From: Ensifer sp. LC11
Lineage (GTDB): Bacteria; Pseudomonadota; Alphaproteobacteria; Rhizobiales; Rhizobiaceae
Length of the DNA: 55,040 nucleotides
Assembly: GCF_001695835.1 (NCBI RefSeq)
Contig: NZ_MBSO01000032.1
Location: 1-55,040, forward strand
Reading direction: 5' to 3'
Shown here: positions 33,723 through 43,239 of the stretch, in pieces
How the letters are laid out: every line of letters begins with the position of its first letter
Numbering within the stretch: position 1 is the stretch's first letter
Notes under the pieces: generated by a model
The model's input: the letters and a program-made list of their open reading frames with translations, nothing else
Databases searched by the model: none
Told to the model about the DNA's origin: nothing
Program-made: the position numbers and the translations under genes

Positions 33723-34856
33723 TCAGGTCCTTTGTTGAGGTGACGGCTCGGAGCGAACGGTCGGTGCTCGCTCACTTGCCTTGAGGGTGGATCCGGTCCG
33801 GCTGCCGGTGAGAATAGCGGTCACGTTTGGGAGCCAGCGCCGGGCGAGGGCGTGGGCACAGGCAAGCGTCGCGATCGCGACGAATGGAGCCGTGCAGTAG
33901 AAGGTTGGATAATACGCGACATCCATCCGGTTCCAGATCATCCAGAAAAGGACCAGCAGCGGGAAGTGCGTGCAGAAGATCCAGAAGCTGAGCCCACCGA
34001 CGCGGGCCAGGGAGGCCCCGATGCTCGTTCGAACAAGAAGCGCGGAAACGGCCCAGGAGCCGGCGATGCCGAAGAGCGCTGTCAGGCTGCGCAGCATATC
34101 GAGCCATATCGGAAAGTCCGGACCGTATTGATAGAGCAGGGCAGAGAGCAGCAGCGCGGCGGCGATAAACGCAACGACAATCGCCCAGGAGAACCGGTCG
34201 AAACGGCGAATGTCGACCTCATGCAGGCTGAGGTAAATGCCAGCGCTAAATCCGAGCAGGATCGATTTCTTCAGGAAAATCCCATTCGGAAACGGCAAAA
34301 CGACATAGACCAAAAGCACCGCAAGCGTTTGCGCCGGATAGCGCTTGATCAACCACGCAAGTGCCGGCGAAAGCACGATGCAGAGCAGCAGATCGCGCAA
34401 GAAGTAGAGCGGCAGATTGATCGGCATGCCTTCAAGCGCAAAGACCAGGGTCAACCATTCGCGCGCGTTCGCATCGGCGACATCGGGCAGATAGCCCGAG
34501 CTGATCTCCTCGCCCTGAGCAACGAATACCAGCGCGAGAAACGCTCCATTCCAGAGCAGGAAGGGCAACAGAACCGTTCGCGCCTTGGTTTTCAGCGTTT
34601 TGCGATAGTCGAAACGGTCGAGACCACGGCGAAACAGAAGATATCCGGAGATGGCGCTGAGACACGGGACACCGACACGAAAGAGGCTGTCGCCCAGGAA
34701 AACGCGTAGCCAATCGAAGCCGCCGTAATTGCCGGCATAGGGACTGGTCGCCGGATCATAGGGAACGTGCACGAACACGATGCCCGAGATCAGTACGATG
34801 CGCATTAGATTAATCCGCGACGAGATGTTCGCGTTCACATCCACGATGTCCGTCAC
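33723..34856 (-). CDS. exoH: Succinoglycan succinyltransferase ExoH
   Basis: Encodes up to 377 residues of the acyltransferase 3 family, with about ten membrane helices. INLMRIVLISGIVFVHVPY near the start carries the catalytic-type histidine, and GVPCLSAISGYLLFRRG is the next family segment. It should transfer succinyl groups to a side-chain glucose of the lipid-linked repeat unit. The start is uncertain: GTG at 34856 touches its AGGGG site, and the GTG at 34844 lies a better distance away. It heads the exoH-K-L-A-M-O-N-P series. Confidence 0.93.
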   Translation of the reverse strand: MTDIVDVNANISSRINLMRIVLISGIVFVHVPYDPATSPYAGNYGGFDWLRVFLGDSLFRVGVPCLSAISGYLLFRRGLDRFDYRKTLKTKARTVLLPFLLWNGAFLALVFVAQGEEISSGYLPDVADANAREWLTLVFALEGMPINLPLYFLRDLLLCIVLSPALAWLIKRYPAQTLAVLLVYVVLPFPNGIFLKKSILLGFSAGIYLSLHEVDIRRFDRFSWAIVVAFIAAALLLSALLYQYGPDFPIWLDMLRSLTALFGIAGSWAVSALLVRTSIGASLARVGGLSFWIFCTHFPLLVLFWMIWNRMDVAYYPTFYCTAPFVAIATLACAHALARRWLPNVTAILTGSRTGSTLKASERAPTVRSEPSPQQRT

Positions 34857-35249
34857 CCCTATCTGGCAGCACGTTTTGAGGCGGCCGTTTCAACAGAGCA
34901 GACCAGAGCCCGCAGTCCGTAGGCTAGGCCCGGGCGCGGATGAAAATATGGCGCCGCAGCAAACGAATCGATCGCCGTTTGCTGCGCTGCGACATCCTTG
35001 TCCCTGGTCGGCCTAGGAAAATAGGCCTAGGTGAGGGCCGGGGCGGCAGGAAACGACTGTCTTCCCCGTTGGTTATGGTAAATAACCGGAAGCTGAAATT
35101 ATGATGCCTGTGCTTGTGCCGGCGGCCGTTTCGCACTGAAAACGTGTGTGCTTTTTCTTTCTCTCAATCAGCCAGAGAGATGGTGTCCGCGAGTTTCCGT
35201 GCCGAAATGCGGCGAGGGTGAGGCAGTTTCCCCGTGTGTCATACGACGA
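34857..35249. promoter_or_regulatory. exoT-exoH gap without exoI
   Basis: This 393-bp stretch lies between the exoT stop and the exoH start and must hold the exoH promoter. Visible structures are a small inverted repeat GGTTAT/ATAACC (35071-35087) and GGCCTA/TAGGCC (35010-35027). No reading frame resembling ExoI (a nuclease-like protein found here in S. meliloti) is present, and no clear -35/-10 pair was found. Confidence 0.5.
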
Positions 35250-36734
35250 CTACTCGGCTGTGGCGCGCACGGAGGATGGCGCGCCGCGGCTGCGCGCCAT
35301 GTCGCGAAGCTTTGCCAGTAGTGGCCGCTCCGTCAGGAATACCAGGGCGAGATAGATCAGCGAACCGATCGCGGTCCCAGCAAGGACTTGGAGAAACGGG
35401 TTTGGAAGATATGAGCCATAGAACTGCAGCAGCAGCCTGACAGCGATGGCCATCGCGAAAGCGGACGCCAGCGGTCTGACCGAAACCAGGAAGCCACGCA
35501 GGAACGGCAGGTGGTCGGCGCGGAAGACGACCCAGGAATAGCCGACAAGCGTCACGAGATTGACGAGGCAGAGAGCAATCATTGCCTCAACGAGCGAGCC
35601 GCCAATCGCGCCATAGGCTACGGCGGCCGTGGTCGCAATGGCGCGGATCAAGGCCCACCAGAAGAGGATCGTGCCTTGGCCAATGCCTTTGAGATAGGGG
35701 ATATAGGTGCTGCAGGGCGTCAGCAGTCCCTTAGACAAGGCAAGCAGTCCCAGCACCGGCCAGGCAGCGGCCCATTGCTGGCCGAAGAGCACGAGCATCG
35801 CCGGTTCCGCAAGCGCCCAAAGACCAAACATCATTGGCGCCAGAAGAACCGTCGTGACCTGTGTGCTGAGCAGCAGCGCCTGCGAACGCCGTTGGCGATC
35901 CTCGCCCATGTGGCTGAAGGCAGGAAAGAGCACGCCCATGACCGCCGAGAGCACGATCTGGTTGGGGATGCTGGAAAACCGGTTTGCGGCCGAGTAGGCG
36001 CCCGCATCCGAGAGCCCGAGATAGCGGCTGATGACCACCATCGGCGATTGGAAGGTGATGAAATTGGCGATCTCGGCGCCCATCATGCCGAAACTGAACC
36101 GGCTGAGCGAAAGCACGCGGCGCGGGGAAAACACGAGCCGGGGGACATAGCCGGATACGGCATAGAGCCCGGCGAGGCGAATGACTGCGGAAACGAAGAG
36201 CTGCGCCAGCAGCGACCAGACCCCGAACCCCAGAAGTGCCGCGCCGACCGCGACGAGCGCGCCCAGGATCTCCGAGAGCATGGTCCAGATCGCGTCCTTG
36301 CTAAAATTCATGCGCCGGGCCAGCAGCGAATAGGCGACGTCGCCCGCAAGCTGGAGCGGAATGAGAAGGCTCATGATCCGCAGCAGATAGCCCGCTTCCG
36401 GAGCGCCAAGCAGGTTTGCGAGCGGATCGGCGAAGGCGAAAAGCCCGAGCGCCATCAGGAGCGAGACAGCAAGATTGGCCCAGAAGGCGGAGTGTATGAG
36501 GCTCATATCCTCGTTGCGCTGGATGATCAGCGCAGATGCAAGACCAGCGCCGCCGATCATGGCCAAAAACTGCACGACGGTCAGCGCGACCGCAACGGTT
36601 CCGAACTCTTCCGGGGTCAGGATACGCGCCAGAATCGGCACGGTGACAAATTTCAGCCCGAATGTGCCTGTCTTTGAAAGGACGCTCCAGCCGACATTCC
36701 GAGTCACAGACTTGGCGTTTACGTTTGAAGGCAT
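35250..36734 (-). CDS. exoT: Succinoglycan flippase ExoT (Wzx type)
   Basis: Encodes 494 residues with about twelve to fourteen membrane helices of the polysaccharide-flippase (MOP) superfamily. KSVTRNVGWSVLSKTGTFGLKFVTVP and RILTPEEFGTVAVA near the N-terminus are typical. It should move the lipid-linked octasaccharide to the periplasmic face. The start used is ATG 36734, giving the length known for ExoT; the frame is open to 36824 but the added 30 residues are not family-like and would run into the exoW promoter region. It is divergent from exoW. Confidence 0.95.
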   Translation of the reverse strand: MPSNVNAKSVTRNVGWSVLSKTGTFGLKFVTVPILARILTPEEFGTVAVALTVVQFLAMIGGAGLASALIIQRNEDMSLIHSAFWANLAVSLLMALGLFAFADPLANLLGAPEAGYLLRIMSLLIPLQLAGDVAYSLLARRMNFSKDAIWTMLSEILGALVAVGAALLGFGVWSLLAQLFVSAVIRLAGLYAVSGYVPRLVFSPRRVLSLSRFSFGMMGAEIANFITFQSPMVVISRYLGLSDAGAYSAANRFSSIPNQIVLSAVMGVLFPAFSHMGEDRQRRSQALLLSTQVTTVLLAPMMFGLWALAEPAMLVLFGQQWAAAWPVLGLLALSKGLLTPCSTYIPYLKGIGQGTILFWWALIRAIATTAAVAYGAIGGSLVEAMIALCLVNLVTLVGYSWVVFRADHLPFLRGFLVSVRPLASAFAMAIAVRLLLQFYGSYLPNPFLQVLAGTAIGSLIYLALVFLTERPLLAKLRDMARSRGAPSSVRATAE

Positions 36735-36856
36735 TGTGAGCATCCTGTGATGCCTTTGAAGGATTTCCGACAAAGGACAAGCGCTAGACTTGAGGTCGAA
36801 CCGCGGTGGGAAGGGACCAAGCAAGACTCTTTTAGAGAAACCGCAGGGGCGAAAAG

Positions 36857-37822
36857 ATGGCGAAGCTGACTGTTATTATTCCCTACTATCAGAAGGAGCC
36901 TGGTATTCTTCGACGCGCGCTCGCGTCGGTCTTTGCCCAGAGCTTTCAGGACTTCCACGTCCTGGTGATAGACGATCAATCTCCCTATTCGATCGATGAG
37001 GAGTTGAAGCCGCTTGCCGACGACGAGCGCGCGCGTGTGACGGTGATCCGGCAGGCAAACAAGGGCCCCGGTGGCGCCCGCAACACCGGGCTCGACCATG
37101 TTCCGCTCGATGCCGAGTTCGCAGCGTTCCTCGATTCCGACGATGTCTGGACCGACGATCATCTCAAGAATGCCGTCGAGAGCATGAACGGTTTTGGTGC
37201 CGACTGCTATTGGGCGTCGATCACCGGCAGCGAGGCGTTCTACTACCACTTCGGTGTTGCCGACCTTGAGGCGAGCGATACCGTTGTCCGGTTGCAGGAG
37301 AGGCCGCTTGTCGTTGAGATCCCGGACCTATCCAACGTGATGCTTCGGAATTGGAGCTTCCTGCATCTCTCGTCGATGGTGATTGGTCGCAGTCTATTCG
37401 AGACGATCCGTTTCGACGCGGAACTGCGTCTGGCGGCGGAGGATGTCCTGTTCTTCTGCGACTGTATTCTGGCTGCCAAACGTGTGGTGCTGTGCGATGC
37501 GCCTGGCGCTAAGCGCGGCGAGGGGATCAACATCTTCCATTCGATCGACAACGATTCACCGCAGTTCCTACAGCAGCAGTTCAACACCTTCGTTGCATTG
37601 GAAACGCTTGAGCGCCGCTTTTCGCGCGAGCCTTCGGCGATCGCCTCTATCCGCTCTTACCAGCATACGGCGCGCCGTCAGGCGCTCTGGAGCCAAGCGC
37701 GGCGGCTCAAGCGGCGCAAGCCGCCGCAGTTTCAGTTGCTAGCGCGCTGGGTGCTCAGGGATCCGAAGCTGTTGCGAAGCGCGCTGGCGCTTGCCGCTGG
37801 AAAATTATCCCGTTCGCGCTGA
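36857..37822 (+). CDS. exoW: Succinoglycan GT2 beta-1,3-glucosyltransferase ExoW
   Basis: Encodes 321 residues. The GT2 marks are TVIIPYYQKEPGILRRALASV, VLVIDDQSPY, NKGPGGARNTGLD and FLDSDDVW, with LAAEDVLFF as the acid motif. In S. meliloti ExoW adds the sixth and, by inference from the literature, the seventh glucose at the end of the side chain. The ATG at 36857 is divergent from exoT across a 122-bp gap, and exoV follows at 85 bp. Confidence 0.94.
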   Translation: MAKLTVIIPYYQKEPGILRRALASVFAQSFQDFHVLVIDDQSPYSIDEELKPLADDERARVTVIRQANKGPGGARNTGLDHVPLDAEFAAFLDSDDVWTDDHLKNAVESMNGFGADCYWASITGSEAFYYHFGVADLEASDTVVRLQERPLVVEIPDLSNVMLRNWSFLHLSSMVIGRSLFETIRFDAELRLAAEDVLFFCDCILAAKRVVLCDAPGAKRGEGINIFHSIDNDSPQFLQQQFNTFVALETLERRFSREPSAIASIRSYQHTARRQALWSQARRLKRRKPPQFQLLARWVLRDPKLLRSALALAAGKLSRSR

Positions 37823-37907
37823 TCCGAACAGAAACTCCTTTGTGGAGGAACAACAGGCCGTCGGACGCGGCTTCCGATATCTCGCATTCTGAAAGAAGGG
37901 ACCGCTT

Positions 37908-38855
37908 ATGAAACCCTATTACTGGGAATCCCAGCACGGCAATTTCGGCGACGACCTCAATCTCTGGCTATGGGATTTCCTGCTGCCGGGCTTCCGTGAT
38001 GTTCATGAGGACATCCTGCTGGTCGGCGTCGGCACCGTCCTCAACCGGGCGCTGTTGCCGGACGGCATCCGAAAGCTCGTGATCGGCAGCGGCTACGGTT
38101 ACGGCACGTTGCCGGATATGCGAAACGCTGCGGAATGGGACCTCCGCTGCGTGCGTGGTCCGCTGACGGCCGAAAAAGTCGGGCTTCCGCCGGAACGCGG
38201 CATCGTTGATCCGGCCGTCATGGTCGCGGACATGCCGGAGTTCCAGAACTTGCCGAAGCTCCATAAACGCAGCTTCGTTCCGCATTGGGAAAGTGCGATC
38301 GCCGGCATGTGGCCCGTCACCTGCGGCACGGTCGGTCTCAACTATATCGACCCCCGCGGCGATGCAAAAAGCGTGATCCGCGAGATCGCGCAATCCGAGT
38401 TCATTGTTGCGGAATCAATGCACGGCGCGATCCTTGCGGACGCTTTCCGCGTGCCGTGGGTGGCGGTGACGACCTCAGACGGCATCAACAGTTTCAAATG
38501 GAACGATTGGGCGAAAACCGTCGGCGTTGCCTATCAACCGCGCCACGTACCGGTCTCGAGCCGGACCGAAGCCATCATCAAGGGTACGCGCTTCTGGGGC
38601 ATGGGCTTTGAGGCGCAAACATCGCCAGGACACCCGAACCGGCGGTCAGTCGATGATGACGTGATCGTAGCGACAAGAGAGCCTCGGCAGACTTTCTTAC
38701 GCAGTGCCGCCAAGCAATTTCTTGCAGCGCCATCGACGCTCGCACTTTGGCAGGCGAGCCGGGCGACGCCGCAATTGAGCAGCGATGCCCGCCTTGCGGA
38801 GCGGAAGGAGCGCTTTCACGACGTGCTGGCGGCAGTGCGGCGCGCCTATTTCTGA
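37908..38855 (+). CDS. exoV: Succinoglycan pyruvyltransferase ExoV
   Basis: Encodes 315 residues. It begins MKPYYWESQHGNFGDDLN and carries LVGVGTVLN and EFIVAESMHGAILADAFRVPWVAV, the family segment with the conserved histidine (MHG). It places the terminal 4,6-linked pyruvate ketal on the side chain, a decoration needed for polymerisation in S. meliloti. It shares only the family fold with WgaD and WgaE. ATG 37908 follows a GAAGGGA-type site. It is convergent with exoU at 50 bp. Confidence 0.95.
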   Translation: MKPYYWESQHGNFGDDLNLWLWDFLLPGFRDVHEDILLVGVGTVLNRALLPDGIRKLVIGSGYGYGTLPDMRNAAEWDLRCVRGPLTAEKVGLPPERGIVDPAVMVADMPEFQNLPKLHKRSFVPHWESAIAGMWPVTCGTVGLNYIDPRGDAKSVIREIAQSEFIVAESMHGAILADAFRVPWVAVTTSDGINSFKWNDWAKTVGVAYQPRHVPVSSRTEAIIKGTRFWGMGFEAQTSPGHPNRRSVDDDVIVATREPRQTFLRSAAKQFLAAPSTLALWQASRATPQLSSDARLAERKERFHDVLAAVRRAYF

Positions 38856-38905
38856 GAGCGCCGATCAGCCGTGCGGCCATGGCAGCGTTGCGGCGCCTGC
38901 GGCCG

Positions 38906-39940
38906 TCAGGGCCGGTTCACGGTATCGGAGAGCAGATAACGTAGCCCTCCTGATCCCCCGAGCCCGATCGGTTCTTCGCGTGAATGCCGGAAACGTTCGG
39001 TCTTGTCGGCTAGGATGCCCATGGTAACCGCTGCAATCGCCTCAGGTTTCCGAAGCAGATAACCGATCGCAGCCTTCGCGCCCTGCTGGTTCTTCAGATC
39101 GAGAAAGTGCCGGTGCTGATAGCGGCCGCGCACATGCCGCTCATGCCGACGGATCGCAGCGGTTGCTTCTCTGTCGAGACTGGTTACGGCCAGCACGTTG
39201 CGATCGGCTTCATAGAGCCGTTTGAGATCCTCGGTTCGATGGCTTCCGCTCAGGGAATTGCTGCGCACGATCGCAGCATAGCCGCAGCTATGGATGATCT
39301 TGTAGCGCGCGCCCTTCGCGAGCGCGCGCAGGTAGAGATCGTAGTCTTCCCCAAGGCGAAGTGTTTCCCGATAACGGATGCTGTGCCCCTCCAGGAAGTC
39401 GCGACGAACCAATGGCTTCAAGAAGCCAATCTCGCCACGCCTCGCGTTGCGTCGCGATATATTGCCGTCGACAAAGTCGATGAGATGGAGATTTCGCGGC
39501 TGGGGCGGGAAGTGGTCGATGACCGCGGGCGCGGCGCTGGCCGCCGCCTCGTCCATGAACGCAATATTATCGGCGATGAAATCCCAGTCTTTTTCGCAGA
39601 GCAGGCGGCCAAGACGGCCCGGCAGGAAGAAGTCGTCCGCATCGAGCACCGCCAGCACCGGCGATCGACTGACCGAAATCGCATGGTTGCGGGCAGCTGC
39701 TGGCCCACGATTGCTCTCGAAGCGTATGACCGTCAGTCGTCCCGATTGATCGTCGGCGTGCCGTGCCGCGGTTGCTGTCTCGTCCGCGGAGCCGTCGTCG
39801 ACGACAATCACTTCAGCGGTTTCCGGCTCGCGGAGCGCTGATGCGATGGCGCGGGCAATGGTTGCCTGGGCATCCTTGGCAGCGATGATAACGCAGACCT
39901 CTGGCTTTGCAGCAGGCGTCATATTTGCGGCAGTCGTCAT
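38906..39940 (-). CDS. exoU: Succinoglycan GT2 beta-1,6-glucosyltransferase ExoU
   Basis: Encodes 344 residues. The GT2 marks are EVCVIIAAKDAQATIARAIASAL (14-36), VIVVDDGSADET, NRGPAAARNHAI and AVLDADDFFLPGRL. It adds the fifth glucose in a beta-1,6 link. It is close to ExoO in its whole C-terminal part (FLEGHSIRYRETLRLGEDYDLY against [22 protein letters not shown]), so the two are paralogues. exoX lies upstream on the same strand, 233 bp away. Confidence 0.94.
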   Translation of the reverse strand: MTTAANMTPAAKPEVCVIIAAKDAQATIARAIASALREPETAEVIVVDDGSADETATAARHADDQSGRLTVIRFESNRGPAAARNHAISVSRSPVLAVLDADDFFLPGRLGRLLCEKDWDFIADNIAFMDEAAASAAPAVIDHFPPQPRNLHLIDFVDGNISRRNARRGEIGFLKPLVRRDFLEGHSIRYRETLRLGEDYDLYLRALAKGARYKIIHSCGYAAIVRSNSLSGSHRTEDLKRLYEADRNVLAVTSLDREATAAIRRHERHVRGRYQHRHFLDLKNQQGAKAAIGYLLRKPEAIAAVTMGILADKTERFRHSREEPIGLGGSGGLRYLLSDTVNRP

Positions 39941-40173
39941 AAGGGTCTCCGGCCTAGCGTCTCGCGGACGATGCGGTACCGCTAGTCGCCTCGGGCGAGG
40001 CGCTTCAGTTCACTTCGCACAAGCCTATCAATGTTCCCATCAAAGGAACGCTATGAGGCCGGCACGGCGCGTTTCCGTCGCCGCGCGGCGCACAATGCCG
40101 GGCGATCATGTCGCGATCGCGTCAAAGGAGGGGCATTTTTTGGGAACCGGTGAAGACCGCCGGCCCGTCACGG

Positions 40174-40452
40174 CTAGCGGTTAAGATGGCCCGGACGGTT
40201 CAGAGGAGCGGTCTTGCCGCCCGCTGTGTCTTCGCCGGGCGATCGCGACATTTCAGCGGCCTGCCTTTCGCTCTCGCGGGCTTTCTTCCAGACAAGGACG
40301 ATAATGGCGAGGAAGTAGCCAAGTTGGATCAGGACGGCACAGATTGCGGTCTGGATCAAAGTGGGCACCAGCGAGCCGTTGAGGACGTAGGTGACAACAG
40401 CAAATATCGTCAGGGCGCCGAGCATGCTTACGAAGACGCGTGGTGCATACAT
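40174..40452 (-). CDS. exoX: Exopolysaccharide repressor protein ExoX
   Basis: Encodes 92 residues from ATG 40452 (MYAPRVFVSML); a GTG at 40467 would add five residues. Two membrane helices (about 5-27 and 34-56) are followed by a charged cytoplasmic tail ending NRPGHLNR. In S. meliloti ExoX lowers succinoglycan production after transcription, probably by acting on ExoY, and the ExoX/ExoY ratio sets output. It is divergent from exoY. Confidence 0.93.
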   Translation of the reverse strand: MYAPRVFVSMLGALTIFAVVTYVLNGSLVPTLIQTAICAVLIQLGYFLAIIVLVWKKARESERQAAEMSRSPGEDTAGGKTAPLNRPGHLNR

Positions 40453-41205
40453 GGTGTCAACTCGCACTCGGTGCTATCGCTGGAGTCATCATCTGAACTG
40501 GGGCCTTTCCTCCGCGGAGTTTCAATATATTGGCGACCGTCGTCGGCATCAACCGACAATGGCCGGCGAGCAGATTGCCCATTACGTCATCAAAATCTTT
40601 ATGTCGCGTTTCGAACAGGTACGCGCGAATCAAAATCAGTTGACCGTGGGTCTCGTCCCCGCGCCGGCCGCGGCCTTGGATGCCGCCTCTTCCACTTTGT
40701 GTAGGGGCGAAGCATTTGCGACCGCTCGCCGGTTGCCGGCGTGAAGGCTCGGTGATCAACTTTTGTTACAAGTTTGCCCGGTCGAGAGGAGAGATGTGTG
40801 CGTCGCGAAAACTTGATGCACTGCAGCATTGCTTGACGAAAATTCGCGTCGACTAAATTCCTGTGGCACAGACAAGCATCCGGAAGCTGAGAGAAAACAT
40901 TAAGCTGCGAAGCTCCCACCACTTTTCCCTCAATGTAATTTCGAAACGCGAAAACAATACAACGGAGCGTGCAGTGTGAGACTTATGCTCTCAATAATAT
41001 AGAGGATCTCCGCCAAGAAATATTACATATTCGAATTCGATTATATACGTCGCCTGCCGTTCCGAGGCGGGGTCGCCATTATTTCGCCTTCAAAAAGCAA
41101 ATCCTAACGAGACGTTCATTCTTCGCAATGAGCGCGCCCCGCCGTGGGCTAAGGGCCCCTCCCTGGGGAGACCGACCAATCGCCAACGTAAATGGAGTCA
41201 TCTCT
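40453..41205. promoter_or_regulatory. Long divergent exoX-exoY control region
   Basis: These 753 bp hold no convincing gene. The half next to exoY is AT-rich and includes the 10-bp palindrome TCGAATTCGA (41031-41040). A weak candidate promoter, TTGACG (40833-40838) with TAAATT (40854-40859), has a short 15-bp spacer. The size and AT content suit binding by MucR-type regulators, known to act on exo promoters in S. meliloti. The exoY frame is open back to 40969 but the extension is not family-like. Confidence 0.6.
40524..40552 (-). promoter_or_regulatory. exoX promoter
   Basis: On the minus strand TTGATG (complement of 40547-40552) and TATATT (complement of 40524-40529) are separated by exactly 17 bp. 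Transcription would start near 40517, giving a leader of about 65 bases before ATG 40452. It is one of the best sigma-70-like matches in the window. Confidence 0.6.
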
Positions 41206-41886
41206 ATGAAGTCTGCGACCAGATCGGCCAGTTCGCCGTTTTTCAGCGCCGCAGAGACTGCGGTCTTTCCGCCCGTGGGCGGAATTTCGAAGCGTGGCTT
41301 CGATGTTCTTGCAGCGTCATTGGCGCTCGCTTTCCTGAGCCCGCTCTTTCTGATGCTGATGGCTCTCGTCAAGTTTTCCGATGGGGGCAGCGTCTTCTAT
41401 GCCCACCGCCGGATCGGCCACAATGGAAGGTCGTTCCGCTGCCTGAAGTTTCGCACGATGCGCGCCGACGGCGATCGAGTCCTGCAAAAGCATCTCAGAA
41501 GCAATCCGGCCGCCTACGAAGAGTGGCGTGCGACACGCAAGCTACAGAATGACCCACGCGTGACCGTGGTTGGTAGCGTCCTGCGCAAGCTGAGCCTTGA
41601 TGAGCTACCGCAGCTGATCAATATCATTCGCGGAGAGATGAGCATCGTCGGCCCGCGGCCGGTGGTCGAAGACGAACTCGAACTCTATGACAGCGCTGCA
41701 GTCTACTACCTGCAGTCCCGCCCAGGTCTCACCGGTCTTTGGCAGATCAGCGGACGCAACGACGTCTCCTACCAGGCACGCGTCGCGTTCGACATGCACT
41801 ATGTGCAGAACTGGTCGCTGCTGACCGATTTCTCCATTGTTGTGAGAACCATACCCGCCGTTTGCTTTTCGCGCGGCAGCTACTGA
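41206..41886 (+). CDS. exoY: Undecaprenyl-phosphate galactose phosphotransferase ExoY
   Basis: Encodes 226 residues starting [13 protein letters not shown]. One membrane anchor (about 30-54) precedes the bacterial sugar transferase domain: [35 protein letters not shown] with the catalytic D-E pair, and [20 protein letters not shown]. It starts each succinoglycan unit by moving galactose-1-phosphate from UDP-galactose to the lipid carrier. The start with TGGAG upstream gives the known length of ExoY. Confidence 0.97.
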   Translation: MKSATRSASSPFFSAAETAVFPPVGGISKRGFDVLAASLALAFLSPLFLMLMALVKFSDGGSVFYAHRRIGHNGRSFRCLKFRTMRADGDRVLQKHLRSNPAAYEEWRATRKLQNDPRVTVVGSVLRKLSLDELPQLINIIRGEMSIVGPRPVVEDELELYDSAAVYYLQSRPGLTGLWQISGRNDVSYQARVAFDMHYVQNWSLLTDFSIVVRTIPAVCFSRGSY

Positions 41887-41959
41887 GGAAACAGCGCCCC
41901 TGACCTCGCGCGGCCCCGATAGGGACGCGGGGCCGGCGCCTTCATTTCGGAAAGTCCAA

Positions 41960-43231
41960 ATGAAACAGCACGATTTGATAGGGAGATCCCGTATTTCCCG
42001 CACGGTGCCGTCTTTCCTGCACCAGGCTGTTCTGTTGGTTGCAGTCATGCTCGGCGCCGCTCAGGCTCGGGCCGAGGAGTATCAACTCGGCACAATGGAC
42101 AAACTTAAGATTCGCGTCGCCGAATGGCAAACGGCCGAGGGAGCCGTGCGCGATTGGTCGGTTGTCAGCGGCGAATATACCGTCGGCCCGTCCGGAGCAT
42201 TGTCGTTGCCCTTTATTGGCGACCTGCCGGCAGCTGGCAAGACGACCACTGAGGTCGGAGAGGCGATCGGCGGAAAGATGCAAACCCTGTTCGGCCTGCG
42301 CGACCGTCCGTCGGCCTCGGTCGAACTTGCGCAGTATCGCCCGGTCTATCTTGCAGGCGAGGTCCAGAAGCCCGGCGAATATCCTTTCGTCCCCAACCTG
42401 ACGGTACTGAAGGCCGTGAGCCTTGGTGGCGGGTTGCGTCGCTCGGAAAGCGGCCAGCGTTTTGCTCGCGATTACATCAATGCCCATGGCGAATCGAGCG
42501 TCCAGACGGCGGAACGCAACAGGCTGTTGATTCGTCGCGCCCGGCTCCAGGCAGAGATCGCCGACAAGGGGGGCATCGAACTGCCAAAGGACCTCCAGGG
42601 CGTTTCCGGCATCGACAAGCTTCTTGCGAACGAGACGGCTCTGATGGCCTCCCGTGACCGGAAGCAGAAACTGCAACTGAAATCGCTCGCCGATCTGAAG
42701 TCGTTGCTCGAGAGCGAGATCCAGTCGCTGGCGAAAAAATCTGATACCCAGAACCGCCAGCTCGAACTGGTGATGGAAGATCGCGAAAAAATCGAGGGGC
42801 TGGCCGAGAAGGGGCTGGCGCTTAGCCAGCGCAAGCTGCAGCTGGAGCAGCGGGTGGCTGAACTGCAGGCGGCAGTGCTCGACATCGACACGGCCTCGCT
42901 CAAGGCCAAGCAGGACGTCAGCAAGGCGGCGCAGGACGACACCAATCTGCGCAACGACTGGGACGCTCAGCTGGCGCAGGATCTGCAAAACACCGAGGCC
43001 GAGCTCGATACGCTATCCATCAAGCTCGGTACCAGCCGCGACCTAATGGCCGAAGCGTTGCTGCAATCGGCTGAAGCGGCGCAAATGAAAGACAACACGG
43101 CAGAGGCCGCCATTACCTATTCGATCATTCGCGAGCGCGACGGTAAGCCGACCGAAGTTGCGGCGGATGAGAACACGCCGGTCCTGCCCGGCGACGTGAT
43201 CAAGGCCGAAGCCAATCTGGCAACGCAATAG
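41960..43231 (+). CDS. exoF: Outer-membrane-type polysaccharide export protein ExoF
   Basis: Encodes 423 residues. A signal peptide runs to about residue 38 (AQARA). The poly-export domain follows (YQLGTMDKLKIRVAEW, then GEYTVGPSGALSLPFIGDLPAAGKTT), and then the soluble ligand-binding beta-grasp part with VYLAGEVQKPGEYPFVPNL. The C-terminal half (about 175-395) is long coiled coil. In S. meliloti ExoF is needed with ExoY for the first galactose step and is related to Wza-type export proteins. There is no lipobox at the signal cleavage site. Confidence 0.94.
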   Translation: MKQHDLIGRSRISRTVPSFLHQAVLLVAVMLGAAQARAEEYQLGTMDKLKIRVAEWQTAEGAVRDWSVVSGEYTVGPSGALSLPFIGDLPAAGKTTTEVGEAIGGKMQTLFGLRDRPSASVELAQYRPVYLAGEVQKPGEYPFVPNLTVLKAVSLGGGLRRSESGQRFARDYINAHGESSVQTAERNRLLIRRARLQAEIADKGGIELPKDLQGVSGIDKLLANETALMASRDRKQKLQLKSLADLKSLLESEIQSLAKKSDTQNRQLELVMEDREKIEGLAEKGLALSQRKLQLEQRVAELQAAVLDIDTASLKAKQDVSKAAQDDTNLRNDWDAQLAQDLQNTEAELDTLSIKLGTSRDLMAEALLQSAEAAQMKDNTAEAAITYSIIRERDGKPTEVAADENTPVLPGDVIKAEANLATQ

Positions 43232-43239
43232 GATTGGTC

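Noticed and set aside
35511-36677. 388-codon plus-strand open frame
   Set aside because: Antisense to exoT; rich in charged residues as expected for the mirror of membrane helices.
40969-41205. In-frame N-terminal extension of exoY by 79 codons
   Set aside because: The added residues have no family likeness and the ATG at 41206 gives the usual 226-residue enzyme with a ribosome site.
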